This document shows, piece after piece, positions 7,695 to 16,837 of a stretch of 64,000 nucleotides of DNA. The translations under genes and the position numbers were made by a program. The first letter of the stretch is position 1. Each line of letters begins with the position of its first letter. Under the pieces are notes generated by a model. The model saw nothing but the letters and a program-made list of their open reading frames with translations, had not been told where the DNA came from and ran no database searches. The stretch is from Peribacillus alkalitolerans. GTDB lineage: Bacteria; Bacillota; Bacilli; Bacillales; DSM-1321. The stretch covers positions 124,001 through 188,000 of the forward strand of contig NZ_JAAGVZ010000003.1 of assembly GCF_010882125.1 (NCBI RefSeq). Direction: 5' to 3'.

Positions 7695-9278
7695 ATGGGC
7701 AATATAGATCTTTGTGAACTAGTCATACTTGAAACCAGTGATATACACGGCAATATATTCCCTGTTAACTATGGAAATAACATGGAGACAAATTCAGGTC
7801 TTGGAAAGATCGCTTCAATTATAAAAAAAGAGAGAGAACAGTATCCCCTTTCCTTACTTATTGACAATGGTGATGTCATTCAGGGCACCCCTCTTACATA
7901 CCACTACGCAAGGTTTATGAATCATGCTGAAAATCCAATCATTTCAATTTTGAATTATTTACAATATGATGCAGCAGTCATCGGGAATCATGAATTTAAT
8001 TATGGATTAGATCTTTTGCAACATTCAATTCGCCAATCATCTTTCCCTTGGATGTCTGCAAATATTTTGGATGAACATACAAAGGAATCCTTATTCGGGA
8101 AGCCTTACTTTATTAAGGAATTTGACAATGGTCTTCGTGTGGCTGTATTAGGCGTGACTACTCACTACATCCCAAATTGGGAGAATCCTAGCAATATCAC
8201 TGGAATCCAATTTGATGATGCACTGGAAACCACGAAAAAGTGGGTGAAGCATCTTCAAGCAAAGGAGAGGTACGATTTATTAGTCGTTTCCTACCATGGT
8301 GGTTTCGAACGAGACATTGAAACTGGAGAGCCTACTGAATCATTGACTAGCGAAAATCAAGGGTATCAAATAGCTGTTGAAATAGAAGGAATTGATGTTT
8401 TACTTACGGGGCACCAGCATCGTGCCATAGCAACAGAATTGAATGGAGTGACGATTGTACAACCTAGTTTTAATGGTCATTCACTTGGTAAGGTCCACGT
8501 TAATTTTGAGCAACAGGATGGAAAATGGGTATTATCTAGTAAAAAAACTCAGTTAATTGAAGTGGATGAAACCGTTCAAGTGGATAAGAATGTGTTGGTA
8601 CTGGCACAAGAGCTTGAAGACAAAACGCAAGAATGACTTGATCAGCCAATGGGAAAATTGCAGGGTAATATGTTGATCACAAATGCGATGGAGCTTAGAT
8701 TAAAAGATCATCCAATGATTGAATTCATCAATAAAGTTCAAATAGACGCAGGTGGGGTCAGCATCTCAAATACTGCGCTGTTCAATAATGAATTTGCTGG
8801 TTTTCCAGAAAATATCACGATGAGGGATATCGTGTCTAACTATATATATCCCAACACTTTAAAAGTAATTAGACTTTCAGGTCAGGATATTAAAGATGCA
8901 CTAGAGAAATGTGCGACCTACTTTAAATTGGACGAAAACAACAATATCACGGTAAATCCAGAGTTTGTGGTGCCGAAACCTCAGCATTACAATTATGATA
9001 TGTGGGAAGGCATTGAATACGAAATTCATATTAATAAACCAGTGGGACAACGAGTCGTGACTCTGGAAAAAGACGGTCAGCCGCTTCATATGGAAGAGCA
9101 ATATGATGTTGTTATGAACAACTATCGTGCAGGAGGAGGTGGGAATTTCCTCATGTTTAAAGACAAACCTGTCATTAAAGAAATACAAATTGATATGACT
9201 GAGATCATTGCCAATTATATTTTGGAACGTAAAACGATCCGGGCTACTTGTGATCATAATTGGAAAGTGGTTTATTAA
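7695..9278 (+). pseudogene. 5'-nucleotidase/2',3'-cyclic phosphodiesterase-type gene interrupted by one in-frame TGA
   Basis: The 528-codon frame encodes a two-domain enzyme like each half of YfkN: metallophosphoesterase first (ETSDIHGN, DNGDVIQGTP, GNHEFNYG, then LLTGHQH) and a 5'-nucleotidase C-terminal domain (SNTALFNN, NYRAGGGGNF substrate motif). A single TGA at 8634-8636 splits it into a 313-codon part and a remainder whose first ATG is 8649; both parts are in the same frame. Residues on both sides are conserved (TQE-stop-LDQPMGKLQGN), and the missing residue is where homologues usually have Trp, so TGG to TGA is the likely change. There is no signal peptide, so the product would be cytoplasmic. 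It is either a fresh pseudogene or a gene expressed by read-through. Confidence 0.8.
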
Positions 9279-9299
9279 TACCATTTCTACAAAAAGAAG

Positions 9300-9325
9300 G
9301 AAGTGTGAATTCACGTTCACACTTC
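9300..9325 (+). terminator. Terminator after the interrupted nucleotidase gene
   Basis: GAAGTGTGAA (9300-9309) pairs with TTCACACTTC (9316-9325), followed by TTTCTTTTT. The DUF3231 gene converges on it from the other side. Confidence 0.85.
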
Positions 9326-9377
9326 TTTCTTTTTATCGCTGTTCAATTACTGATTATTCCTTCTTCTTTGCCAATTG

Positions 9378-10367
9378 TTACCTATCTTTCGTCCCTGGCG
9401 GCTGCTCCAACCAATTATTTTCAATCATAAGATAAGCACCATCTTTAGCGAATTGAGCAACCTCTATTGAAAGACGTTCATAACTCAGTATTAAATCGCT
9501 TCTTTGACTCGCTGCAGCTGAAGTAGCATAATTCCCCATTCCAATTGAATTAAGGAGAGACATATGGAACATGATCAATTTATCTGAAAAGGTTTGTGTA
9601 GTTGAATGACTGATGCATACATCAGGAGATCCTGGAACGGTAATATCATTGTCTATTAAGACTTTTGAAAATACTTTAATATGCTTATCTGAAATGTCCT
9701 TACCTCGGAGGCAGTTGTGTTGGACTTCTTTCATAGGTGAAGTTTGGGCAAAACTTAATGCTAACTTTGCCCCAATTGCATTCGTTTGGACATTCCTGAA
9801 CAAATGTGAAATTTCAACAGAATTTAATGGCCTAGGATTATTAAGAATCTTCACTCCACTAAAATATTTCTTTGTATCAATATAGTCGGTTTCATTCGGC
9901 ACTTCTATGTAAGGTGGCTTAATGTATATCCCTTTAGAGAGAGCAATGTGAATGGTTTTATCATATAGGACAGCGGTCTCGGTAAGACCCTGTATAAAAT
10001 ATTCTCTAATGTCCTCTCGAACACTCATGGAAACAAATCCACCGTATGCTAAGAGTCCTGTTTTCGCCATATGGTTCACATACGTTAAACAAAAAGTATC
10101 CGAATACAGACATGGTGCACTCATATTTACATCTCTTTGTGTAAATCCGTTTGGTTTTGCAAATTCCTCTTTTAGAAAAATGGCTTCTAATTTTTCTAGG
10201 TGAGAAACTGATAAATTATATGCAGATTTAACGCTTTTTTTGATTTCTGTATCTTCAATATACTGGAGCATAAAACCTAAAACACATTTTGACATACTGT
10301 CATTCATATAGGCAGTCCACAAAACAGCAATTTCAGACGCAACTAACTTTATGTGAGAATGATTCAT
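9378..10367 (-). CDS. DUF3231 family protein beside germination locus 1
   Basis: 329-residue protein made of two similar helical halves, each a ferritin-like/DUF3231 unit of about 160 residues: both contain a segment of the SEIAVLWTAY or SHLFRNVQTNAIG type, a VNMSAP or ITVPGSPDV loop and a FSDKLIMFHMSLLNSIG helix. It ends in WLEQPPGTKDR, nearly the same tail as its paralogue at 59257. The function is unknown; the family is restricted to Bacillales and often lies near spore genes. I chose the ATG at 10367 because GGAGG lies at 10376-10380; the open frame extends upstream to 10553 but without a site and into the ger promoter region. It is divergent from the gerA operon with about 190 bases between them. 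Confidence 0.85.
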   Translation of the reverse strand: MNHSHIKLVASEIAVLWTAYMNDSMSKCVLGFMLQYIEDTEIKKSVKSAYNLSVSHLEKLEAIFLKEEFAKPNGFTQRDVNMSAPCLYSDTFCLTYVNHMAKTGLLAYGGFVSMSVREDIREYFIQGLTETAVLYDKTIHIALSKGIYIKPPYIEVPNETDYIDTKKYFSGVKILNNPRPLNSVEISHLFRNVQTNAIGAKLALSFAQTSPMKEVQHNCLRGKDISDKHIKVFSKVLIDNDITVPGSPDVCISHSTTQTFSDKLIMFHMSLLNSIGMGNYATSAAASQRSDLILSYERLSIEVAQFAKDGAYLMIENNWLEQPPGTKDR

Positions 10368-10555
10368 GATTAAATCCTCCAATAAACACAATGATGATAC
10401 TGTTACGTTTTCCAAAAGAATGTATATTATGTAATCTTCAAGTGTAAGACGATTTGCATTCATTTTTATCCTGCTCATATTTTTCTCATAACTGGATAAA
10501 ATACCCTTAATATTAAAATGGGCAAAAACAAGAGACAAGCATAGAGGTGACATTT

Positions 10556-12091
10556 TTGGTTAATGCAGGTGAAACATCTGGAAATAGCAACTTTGGACAA
10601 ATCGACCTAGAACAGTCTAAGTTCCTTGAAAAAAATATCCCTAACAGAAAAGGGGCATTTCTTGATCTATTAAGCGAGAGAATACAGATGAGTTCAGATG
10701 TCATGATTGTTCACCCTACTTTACAAACCACTCTTGTTTACATCGATACCCTCATAGATAAAAACCTGCTTCAAGATGAGATTATTTATGAAATCAAGAA
10801 ATCAATGGACCATTTTAAGCCTGCTGAATTGATGAAAAAGTTTAATATTAGTGATATAAAACGGACTGAAAACATTGACCAAGCCATCCATTCACTGTTG
10901 CTTGGAAATGTAATCATTCATACGGATGGATATCCATTTATCATCCAAGCTAATATTACGACAAGCATTAGCCGATCTATTACAAAACCAGAAAATGAAT
11001 CACAAGTGATAGGTCCTCAAATAGGTTTTAATGAAAGTCTGTCCACTAATATTTCATTAATTAGAAGATATTTGACCAATCCAAATCTTAGCATCACTTC
11101 TTTTGAGTTAGGGAAACAGACAAGAACCGCCATTTCCGTTTTATATATTAAAGATATTGCATCTGAAGAAATGGTGCATACATTGACTCAAAGGATTTCT
11201 GACATCAAAATCGATAGCATCATCGATAGTTCGGTGTTAGCTCAATTAATCGATGATAATTCATTATCCATTTTCCCACAAATGATCTTGTCAGAACGTC
11301 CTGATTGGATTTGTTCCAATCTGTTAAACGGAAAGCTGGCCGTGTTGGTCGATGGAAGTCCTTTAGCTATATGCTGTCCACAATCTTTCATTGAATTTTT
11401 CAAAAGCATGGAAGATCAGAATGTCCGATGGCATATTGCCACTTTTATTCGTATTCTTAGAATCTTGGCTATGCTATTGTCAGTGTTCTTTACTGCCATT
11501 TATGTGGCGGCTTTGACCTTTCATTATGAAGTAATACCCCAACCATTGTTAATACCTTTAAGCGAATCGAGATCTAGAGTACCCTTCCCTCCCATTTTCG
11601 AGGCAATACTACTAGAATTCATTATTGAACTATTGCGAGAAGCTGGGGCGAGATTGCCAACAAAAGTTGGCCAAACGATGGGTATCGTTGGAGGTATCGT
11701 TATTGGTACAGCAGCGGTTCAAGCAGGATTCACAAGTAATATTCTCATTATCATCATTGCACTAGGCGCACTTGCTTCTTTTACGACACCAAGTTATATG
11801 ATGGGTAACGTAATACGGATCATACGTTTTCCACTAATCATGCTTGCAGGCTTTTGGGGGTTCTACGGAATCTTTTTGGGTTTTTGCTTTGCTTTCATTC
11901 ATCTATTACGCCAATCTAGTTTAGGTACACCTTATTTGGCACCTTTTTATCCTCCTCGTCTCAGAGACTGGAAGGACAGTATTTTTAGATTACCTTTTGT
12001 TTTTACATATAATAGACCTCAACAATCAAGGCCTAAGGAATCAATAAAGTACAACCCGAAAGAAAATAAAACACAAAATGATGCGAACTGA
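10556..12091 (+). CDS. Spore germination receptor A subunit (GerA/GerKA family)
   Basis: A subunit of a GerA-type nutrient receptor of the spore inner membrane, about 511 residues. The N-terminal 280 residues are the soluble domain (ISLIRRYLTNPNLSITSFELG and RPDWICSNLLNGKLAVLVDG are family signatures). The C-terminal part has about five membrane segments and the conserved FEAILLEFIIELLREAGARLP and GIVGGIVIGTAAVQAG blocks. The likely start is TTG at 10556 behind AGAGGTGA (10543-10550); a GTG at 10547 is inside that site. It begins the operon A-B-C; B starts 10 bases after its stop. The ligand cannot be predicted. Expression in the forespore is expected from family knowledge. Confidence 0.93.
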   Translation: MVNAGETSGNSNFGQIDLEQSKFLEKNIPNRKGAFLDLLSERIQMSSDVMIVHPTLQTTLVYIDTLIDKNLLQDEIIYEIKKSMDHFKPAELMKKFNISDIKRTENIDQAIHSLLLGNVIIHTDGYPFIIQANITTSISRSITKPENESQVIGPQIGFNESLSTNISLIRRYLTNPNLSITSFELGKQTRTAISVLYIKDIASEEMVHTLTQRISDIKIDSIIDSSVLAQLIDDNSLSIFPQMILSERPDWICSNLLNGKLAVLVDGSPLAICCPQSFIEFFKSMEDQNVRWHIATFIRILRILAMLLSVFFTAIYVAALTFHYEVIPQPLLIPLSESRSRVPFPPIFEAILLEFIIELLREAGARLPTKVGQTMGIVGGIVIGTAAVQAGFTSNILIIIIALGALASFTTPSYMMGNVIRIIRFPLIMLAGFWGFYGIFLGFCFAFIHLLRQSSLGTPYLAPFYPPRLRDWKDSIFRLPFVFTYNRPQQSRPKESIKYNPKENKTQNDAN

Positions 12092-12101
12092 AGGTGAAAC
12101 C

Positions 12102-13214
12102 ATGAAAATTTCTATCTCCCCTAAACCTCAATTCATGGTCAATGCTTTTTTAATGTTTTTTATCGTTCATTCCATCCAAATTGGGGTCGGTGTGCAAGGC
12201 TTTCAGCGAATCATTTATTTACAGTCCAAACAGGATGCTTGGGTTTCGGTTATCATTGCTGGGATTGTCACCCATATAATTGCTTGGCTCATGATCAAAA
12301 CCCTTTCAAATTATGATTCTGCAGATATTTATGGAATTCAGTATGATGTTTTTGGAAAATGGATAGGTACTTTATTAAATTGTTTATATATCATTTATTG
12401 TTTAATGGCATTTATATTAGTGTTGCGTAACTATATTGAAGTGGTACAAGCTTGGATTTTCCCTGAATTATCGACCTGGTTCTTATCTGCCACCTTGCTT
12501 GTATTGGTCATTTACGGCATTACCAGTGGAATAAGGGTCATAGTGGGAATTAGTTTCTTCAGTATAGTCCTTTCCCTTTGGATGCTTGTGTTACTTGTGT
12601 ATCCATTACAATTTGCCAATTTCGATAATTTCCTCCCACTATTTGAATCCAATATTAAACAACTATTACTGGGAGCACACAGAATGACTTTTACGATTCT
12701 GGGCTTTGAAATCTTATATTTTGTATACCCATATGTTAAAGAAAAAGACAAGGTTCAAAAATATACTCAGCTTGCGCTATTTTCTACAACCCTTGTCTAT
12801 TTAGCGGTCATGCTGGTTTCATTGGCTTACTTTAGTGGTGGACAATTAGAGAGGACTATTTGGGGTTCTTTATCCTTATTTAAAATAATTCGCTTTCCTT
12901 TTATGGAACGTATGGAGTATGTGGCAATCGCCTTCTGGATGTTTATTATTTTGCCGAATATGTTGCTCTACCTTTGGGCAGCAACCCGCGGTATGAATCG
13001 TATTTTTAATTTTAATGAAAAGAAAGTAGTATGGATTTTTTCCATTTTTATCTTGATAGCTACCGTATTGATGAAAACAAGAATCCAAATCAACACTGTA
13101 AACGGGAAATTTGGAAACTATTCTTTCTATATCGTTTTTTGTTACCCGATTCTTCTTTACATAGTTACGATGATAAAAAGAAAATTCAAATCCGCAACTA
13201 AGGAGAATTCATGA
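12102..13214 (+). CDS. Spore germination receptor B subunit (GerB/GerKB family)
   Basis: Integral membrane B subunit, about 370 residues with roughly ten hydrophobic helices, of the amino acid-polyamine-organocation-like Spore_permease family. It is thought to hold the nutrient-binding site of the receptor. The N-terminus (FMVNAFLMFFIVHSIQIGVG) and the helix-6 region (GFEILYFVYPYVKEKDK) are typical of the family. I prefer the ATG at 12102 preceded by GAAGGTGA rather than the upstream ATG at 12078, which overlaps the A gene and has no site. The C gene overlaps its stop by four bases. Confidence 0.92.
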   Translation: MKISISPKPQFMVNAFLMFFIVHSIQIGVGVQGFQRIIYLQSKQDAWVSVIIAGIVTHIIAWLMIKTLSNYDSADIYGIQYDVFGKWIGTLLNCLYIIYCLMAFILVLRNYIEVVQAWIFPELSTWFLSATLLVLVIYGITSGIRVIVGISFFSIVLSLWMLVLLVYPLQFANFDNFLPLFESNIKQLLLGAHRMTFTILGFEILYFVYPYVKEKDKVQKYTQLALFSTTLVYLAVMLVSLAYFSGGQLERTIWGSLSLFKIIRFPFMERMEYVAIAFWMFIILPNMLLYLWAATRGMNRIFNFNEKKVVWIFSIFILIATVLMKTRIQINTVNGKFGNYSFYIVFCYPILLYIVTMIKRKFKSATKENS

Positions 13215-14338
13215 TGGTAAAGCCTCTTAACATGATAATACTAATATTCCTCCTGATCATTTGCACAAGTTGCACCAATGCGAAAACTCTTGAAAAAATC
13301 GGTATCATTACTTCAGTTGGTTATGAAGAAAATAAGGATGGAAAAATCATTGCGACTATATCTTTATTACAAGTAAATCCCGAAACTTCTCCAAACGTAA
13401 CCACAGTAACTAGTGAATCATTAACCAGCAAAGGAGCAAGGTTGAAGGCCAACCTAGAAACTCCCAAAACTTTACAATCAGGACAGCTTCGTGTGGCACT
13501 TTATAATGAGAAGCTTGCAAAAAATGGGTTTATTCAACTTGCTGATACATTGGCAAGAGACTCTTCAATCAGTGACCTTGTCTACTTGGCTGTCGTCGAA
13601 GGTAGTACAAAAAAGTTGTTAGAGGGAACAAAAAAAAGTGGAGACATCAGTCAAATCATTTTCAAAGAATTGGACCAAAATATTAGAGGAGAACAAATTC
13701 CATCTACTTCGCTACAAGAGACATTACACAAATATTATTCAGCTGGTCAGGACTTGGTCATGCCTATACTGAAAATGGAAGGTCCTAATGTAAAAATAAC
13801 TGGGCTTGGTGTATTTCATGATGATATGCTCGTTGGAAAAATCACTCCTAATCAAAGTTTTTTTGTCAAACTAATAAATGACCGTTATAAAGCTGGAAAC
13901 TTCGAAATGGTATTAAATAAGGATGATTACCCTTCGCTTCCTAAAGTTAAATCCAAATCAAAGGAAATTGCAATAGTATTGGATACCCTAAGAAGTAAAG
14001 CTGATATCAAGCTAAAGGATAAAGAAAAGCTCGATTTTGATTTGAAAGTAAAGCTAAATGCGAGGTTACTGGAAATCAATGGTGGAGTTAATCTAGAAGA
14101 TCCAAGAAACATCAAACGTTTAGAAAAGAGTTTGAACGAGAAAATCGAGAAAGAAATAAAAGACATTATCAAATATTGCAAATCAAAGAATTCAGATGTT
14201 TTCGGATTTGGTGAAGAGTATAGAAGCTCTGTATATAGATCTAAATTAACTAAAAAAAAATGGCACGACATGTACAAAGATATCCATGTCAATGTAAAAG
14301 TCGATTTCTCCATTATACGGACAGGAATTGTGGAATAA
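13211..14338 (+). CDS. Spore germination receptor C subunit, lipoprotein (Ger(x)C family)
   Basis: 375-residue Ger(x)C lipoprotein of the third receptor subunit. The N-terminus is a hydrophobic signal ending in a lipobox-like ICTSC (Cys at about residue 21), to be diacylglycerated and anchored on the outer face of the inner spore membrane. The body shows the family order: EKIGIITSVGYEE strand, a domain with LRVALYNEKLAKNG, and the C-terminal basic region ending RSKLTKKKWHDMYKDIHV. ATGATG at 13211 overlaps the B stop codon and is preceded by AGGAG (13201-13205), so translation is coupled. Confidence 0.92.
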   Translation: MMVKPLNMIILIFLLIICTSCTNAKTLEKIGIITSVGYEENKDGKIIATISLLQVNPETSPNVTTVTSESLTSKGARLKANLETPKTLQSGQLRVALYNEKLAKNGFIQLADTLARDSSISDLVYLAVVEGSTKKLLEGTKKSGDISQIIFKELDQNIRGEQIPSTSLQETLHKYYSAGQDLVMPILKMEGPNVKITGLGVFHDDMLVGKITPNQSFFVKLINDRYKAGNFEMVLNKDDYPSLPKVKSKSKEIAIVLDTLRSKADIKLKDKEKLDFDLKVKLNARLLEINGGVNLEDPRNIKRLEKSLNEKIEKEIKDIIKYCKSKNSDVFGFGEEYRSSVYRSKLTKKKWHDMYKDIHVNVKVDFSIIRTGIVE

Positions 14339-14406
14339 AAGAAAAAGGAACCTTACTACCTTCCATTAACCGAAGGTGGTTGTGTTTCTAAAATACGAGG
14401 TGTTTA

Positions 14407-14697
14407 ATGCTGGATTTTCCTACGATCCATACAAATTTTTGGGATGCAGTAATCGCTGTCCCTGTTGTAATCATCCTAACTCAAATAATAAAGATGATCT
14501 TCAAAATTAGAAAATTATACGTCCCTACGATAGCACTAATAATTGGATTGATAATATCAGTATTTATTAGCCATAGACACCATATCATAGAGGGATTGTT
14601 CATGGGATGGTTCTACGGGTATGCAGCTATTGGTTCATACGCTTCCTTGAAAACAACGTTACAATACTATAGGAATAGAAAAGAAAGGAACAAATGA
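14407..14697 (+). CDS. Small membrane protein downstream of the gerA-B-C operon
   Basis: 96-residue protein with two to three hydrophobic segments (about 12-32, 38-53 and 60-80), a holin-like layout with a positively charged tail YYRNRKERNK. The ATG at 14407 has ACGAGGTG upstream. It starts 68 bases after gerC and shares its strand; the gap contains a small ACCTTC/GAAGGT hairpin without a T-run, so co-transcription is possible. Small two-helix D proteins are known to modulate some GerA-type receptors, and this is a positional candidate for such a role. It could equally be an unrelated phage-holin-like protein. I cannot name the family with certainty. Confidence 0.7.
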   Translation: MLDFPTIHTNFWDAVIAVPVVIILTQIIKMIFKIRKLYVPTIALIIGLIISVFISHRHHIIEGLFMGWFYGYAAIGSYASLKTTLQYYRNRKERNK

Positions 14698-14758
14698 ACA
14701 GTGTATCCTTTTACAAAAAGAATAGCGATACTCTCATTTATAGTTAAACCAAAAGAAT

Positions 14759-14784
14759 AAACCCCCGATTTTCATCGAGGGTTT
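14759..14784. terminator. Bidirectional terminator
   Basis: AAACCCCCGA (14759-14768) faces TCGAGGGTTT (14775-14784) with one mismatch. It lies between the small membrane protein gene (+) and the YcgQ-like gene (-). Confidence 0.75.
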
Positions 14785-14798
14785 CATTATTATTCCAT

Positions 14799-15644
14799 TT
14801 AATTCCTATACACATAAGGATCTTCAGGCTGTTTAACCTTCGCCCACTCTTCTACCTTTAGCACAGGAATGGTTGATTTGAATGGTTGATAATACTCTGA
14901 AGAAATCTTACCTCTTACTGAAATCCACTCATCGTCCTTCAGATTCATATCTTCAGGAAATTCCACCAACATACCAAACACACCTGAATCTGCAATACAA
15001 TGAATGACACCGAATCTTAGTACGAACAGTTGACGATCGCTTATGGCATCCCCCTTGAAAGTAAATCCTGTGAAACTTACTGTATCTCCCATAAATTCAC
15101 CAGGATAATTATAGAGAGTTTCCATACCCTTTAAATAATCACCATCTTGTAAATCGATGGCTTTTTTCGAAGCATATCGTTTTAGCTCTTCCTGCATGAT
15201 TTCATTGTAGCCTTCTTTTCCATAGTAAATGCTTGTATCTGGTCGCAAATACTGCCTTACAGCATAGGGATCATCCGTTTCCATACCTTTAAATGAAAAT
15301 CCCTTTGCTTTTACTATATTGGAATCCAATGTTGCAATCGGGAAAAAGAATCCCGATATTAATGGAAAGATAAAGATTATATAAATTCCAAGTCTTTGAT
15401 AAATAGGTTTTCTATCTTCATGTTCATGGTCGTGATCACAACCATCATGACAATCATGAGCATGTTTTCCATCGCTTTTCATGTAATAATAGCCCTGAAC
15501 TATAGTCAAGATAGCTAATATGAAAATCGCAATGTAGGATAAATACGAATATTTCATGTTGATATATTTATTAAGATTTCCACTAGTATGCAAATGGAAA
15601 AAGAAATAGGTAAAAGCCATTAATATCAATGTCCTAAACATCAT
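14799..15644 (-). CDS. TIGR03943/YcgQ-like two-domain membrane protein
   Basis: 281 residues with two N-terminal membrane helices, a His/Asp-rich loop (about 62-77, HAHDCHDGCDHDHEHEDRK) that looks like a metal-binding patch, further hydrophobic segments at about 85-105, then a soluble domain of beta strands ending in the family's SVRGKISSEYY region. It matches the UPF0703/TIGR03943 family that is almost always paired with a UPF0718 permease. It is encoded 9 bases after the permease and so forms an operon with it. The His-rich loop suggests a metal-related role, but the transported species is unknown. Confidence 0.85.
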   Translation of the reverse strand: MMFRTLILMAFTYFFFHLHTSGNLNKYINMKYSYLSYIAIFILAILTIVQGYYYMKSDGKHAHDCHDGCDHDHEHEDRKPIYQRLGIYIIFIFPLISGFFFPIATLDSNIVKAKGFSFKGMETDDPYAVRQYLRPDTSIYYGKEGYNEIMQEELKRYASKKAIDLQDGDYLKGMETLYNYPGEFMGDTVSFTGFTFKGDAISDRQLFVLRFGVIHCIADSGVFGMLVEFPEDMNLKDDEWISVRGKISSEYYQPFKSTIPVLKVEEWAKVKQPEDPYVYRN

Positions 15645-15653
15645 TGCCCTCCT

Positions 15654-16532
15654 TTACAGAAAAAGTGAACCAATTAACACTAAAATGGCAATATAAGATA
15701 TTAAGATAAAAACGAATCGTTTCTTAAATGTACCTAACATCATAAGCATATTTTTAATATCCACCATCGGTCCAAATACTAAGAACGCAATCAGGGATCC
15801 CGTTGCAAATGTACTACTAAAAGAAGAAGCAATAAAAGCATCCGCTTCAGAACAAAGAGAAAGAACAAATGCCATGCCCATCATAACTAAGGAGGATGAC
15901 ACTTCATTCTGACCAATCGCTAATAACGTTGATGTTTTAACAAACGTCTGCATGGACGCAGCAATGAATGCACCAATAAATAAATACTTACCTACTGAAA
16001 AAAATTCATCCACTGCATGACGTAATGTTCCTGTGAATTTTTCATAAAAAGATTTTTTTCCATGATGATGGTGATTTTCCTGTTGTAAGAATTTCTCTAA
16101 AAGTTGAGTATCTTTGAACTGGTAAGACAAAATGATTCCGACAGTTATTGAAACAATTAAAGCCAAACCACCTCGATACAGAACCATATCCCACTTGTTC
16201 CCAAAAGCGATATAAGTGGAGAATAAAACAATTGGATTTAATACTGGCGCTGTCAACATGAAAGCAATCGCCGCATGTAGAGGAACACCTTTAATTAAAA
16301 GTCTCCTTGTGACTGGAACAATCCCACATTCACAAGCAGGGAAAAAGAATCCTACTAAACTAGAAAATAAAACTGCTAAAAAACGATTTTTTGGGATAAT
16401 TCTTGCAATCATTTCTTCAGATACAAACATTTGGATTAATCCAGATATTAAAACTCCAATTAAAACAAAAGGAATTGCTTCTATTAAAATACTAATAAAA
16501 ATTGAATTAAGTTGTAAAAAGGATTGTGCCAT
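15654..16532 (-). CDS. UPF0718/YcgR-like permease
   Basis: 292-residue permease with about eight to nine membrane helices. Recognisable marks are the PFVLIGVLISGLIQMFVSEE start, the PACECGIVPVTRRLL segment (a Cys-x-Cys-Gly pair in a membrane loop, typical of the family), LTAPVLNPIVL and a late CSEADAF motif. The His run ENHHHHGKK in the middle loop is likely metal-interacting. I place the start at the ATG at 16532, 8 bases after GGAGG; an upstream in-frame start at 16580 has no site. The next gene encodes its usual YcgQ-like partner. The substrate is unknown. Confidence 0.87.
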   Translation of the reverse strand: MAQSFLQLNSIFISILIEAIPFVLIGVLISGLIQMFVSEEMIARIIPKNRFLAVLFSSLVGFFFPACECGIVPVTRRLLIKGVPLHAAIAFMLTAPVLNPIVLFSTYIAFGNKWDMVLYRGGLALIVSITVGIILSYQFKDTQLLEKFLQQENHHHHGKKSFYEKFTGTLRHAVDEFFSVGKYLFIGAFIAASMQTFVKTSTLLAIGQNEVSSSLVMMGMAFVLSLCSEADAFIASSFSSTFATGSLIAFLVFGPMVDIKNMLMMLGTFKKRFVFILISYIAILVLIGSLFL

Positions 16533-16837
16533 TATATGCACCTCCAAAAAACGAATTCTTGAACTTAACAATATTAACACAGATTTAACACATCATAACA
16601 ATTTTTAGTAACCACATGTGACAAGATTTTCTATAGATATCCTTAGTCTTCCAATCTTGTAACAAATTACTTCTCAACTCGTCTATTAAACCAATCGGTA
16701 TCATGAAACACAACATTATTGAAATACTTAAAACAGGAAATTTTTTACTTTTATTTTGTAATATTTGTAATAAATTATGTTATAATTTTCATTAAATTAA
16801 AAATATTTAGAGAGAAACTGTTTTAGGGGGTATTTGA
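16533..16837. promoter_or_regulatory. Divergent control region, probable promoter for the Opp-type permeases
   Basis: 305-base AT-rich spacer between the YcgR-like gene (-) and the first ABC permease (+). On the plus strand TATAAT at 16781-16786, preceded by TG-like context and TTGTAA elements 19 bases or more upstream, is the best promoter candidate; transcription would start near 16793, ahead of GGGGG (16826-16830). No clear operator palindrome or metal-regulator box is visible. Confidence 0.45.

Noticed and set aside
9301-9435. Plus-strand frame downstream of the nucleotidase
   Set aside because: It covers the terminator and lies antisense to the DUF3231 gene.
10368-10555. Sigma-G promoters for the divergent DUF3231 and ger genes
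   Set aside because: CATA-type -10 elements are present, but none has a -35 element at 17-18 bases, so no call is made.
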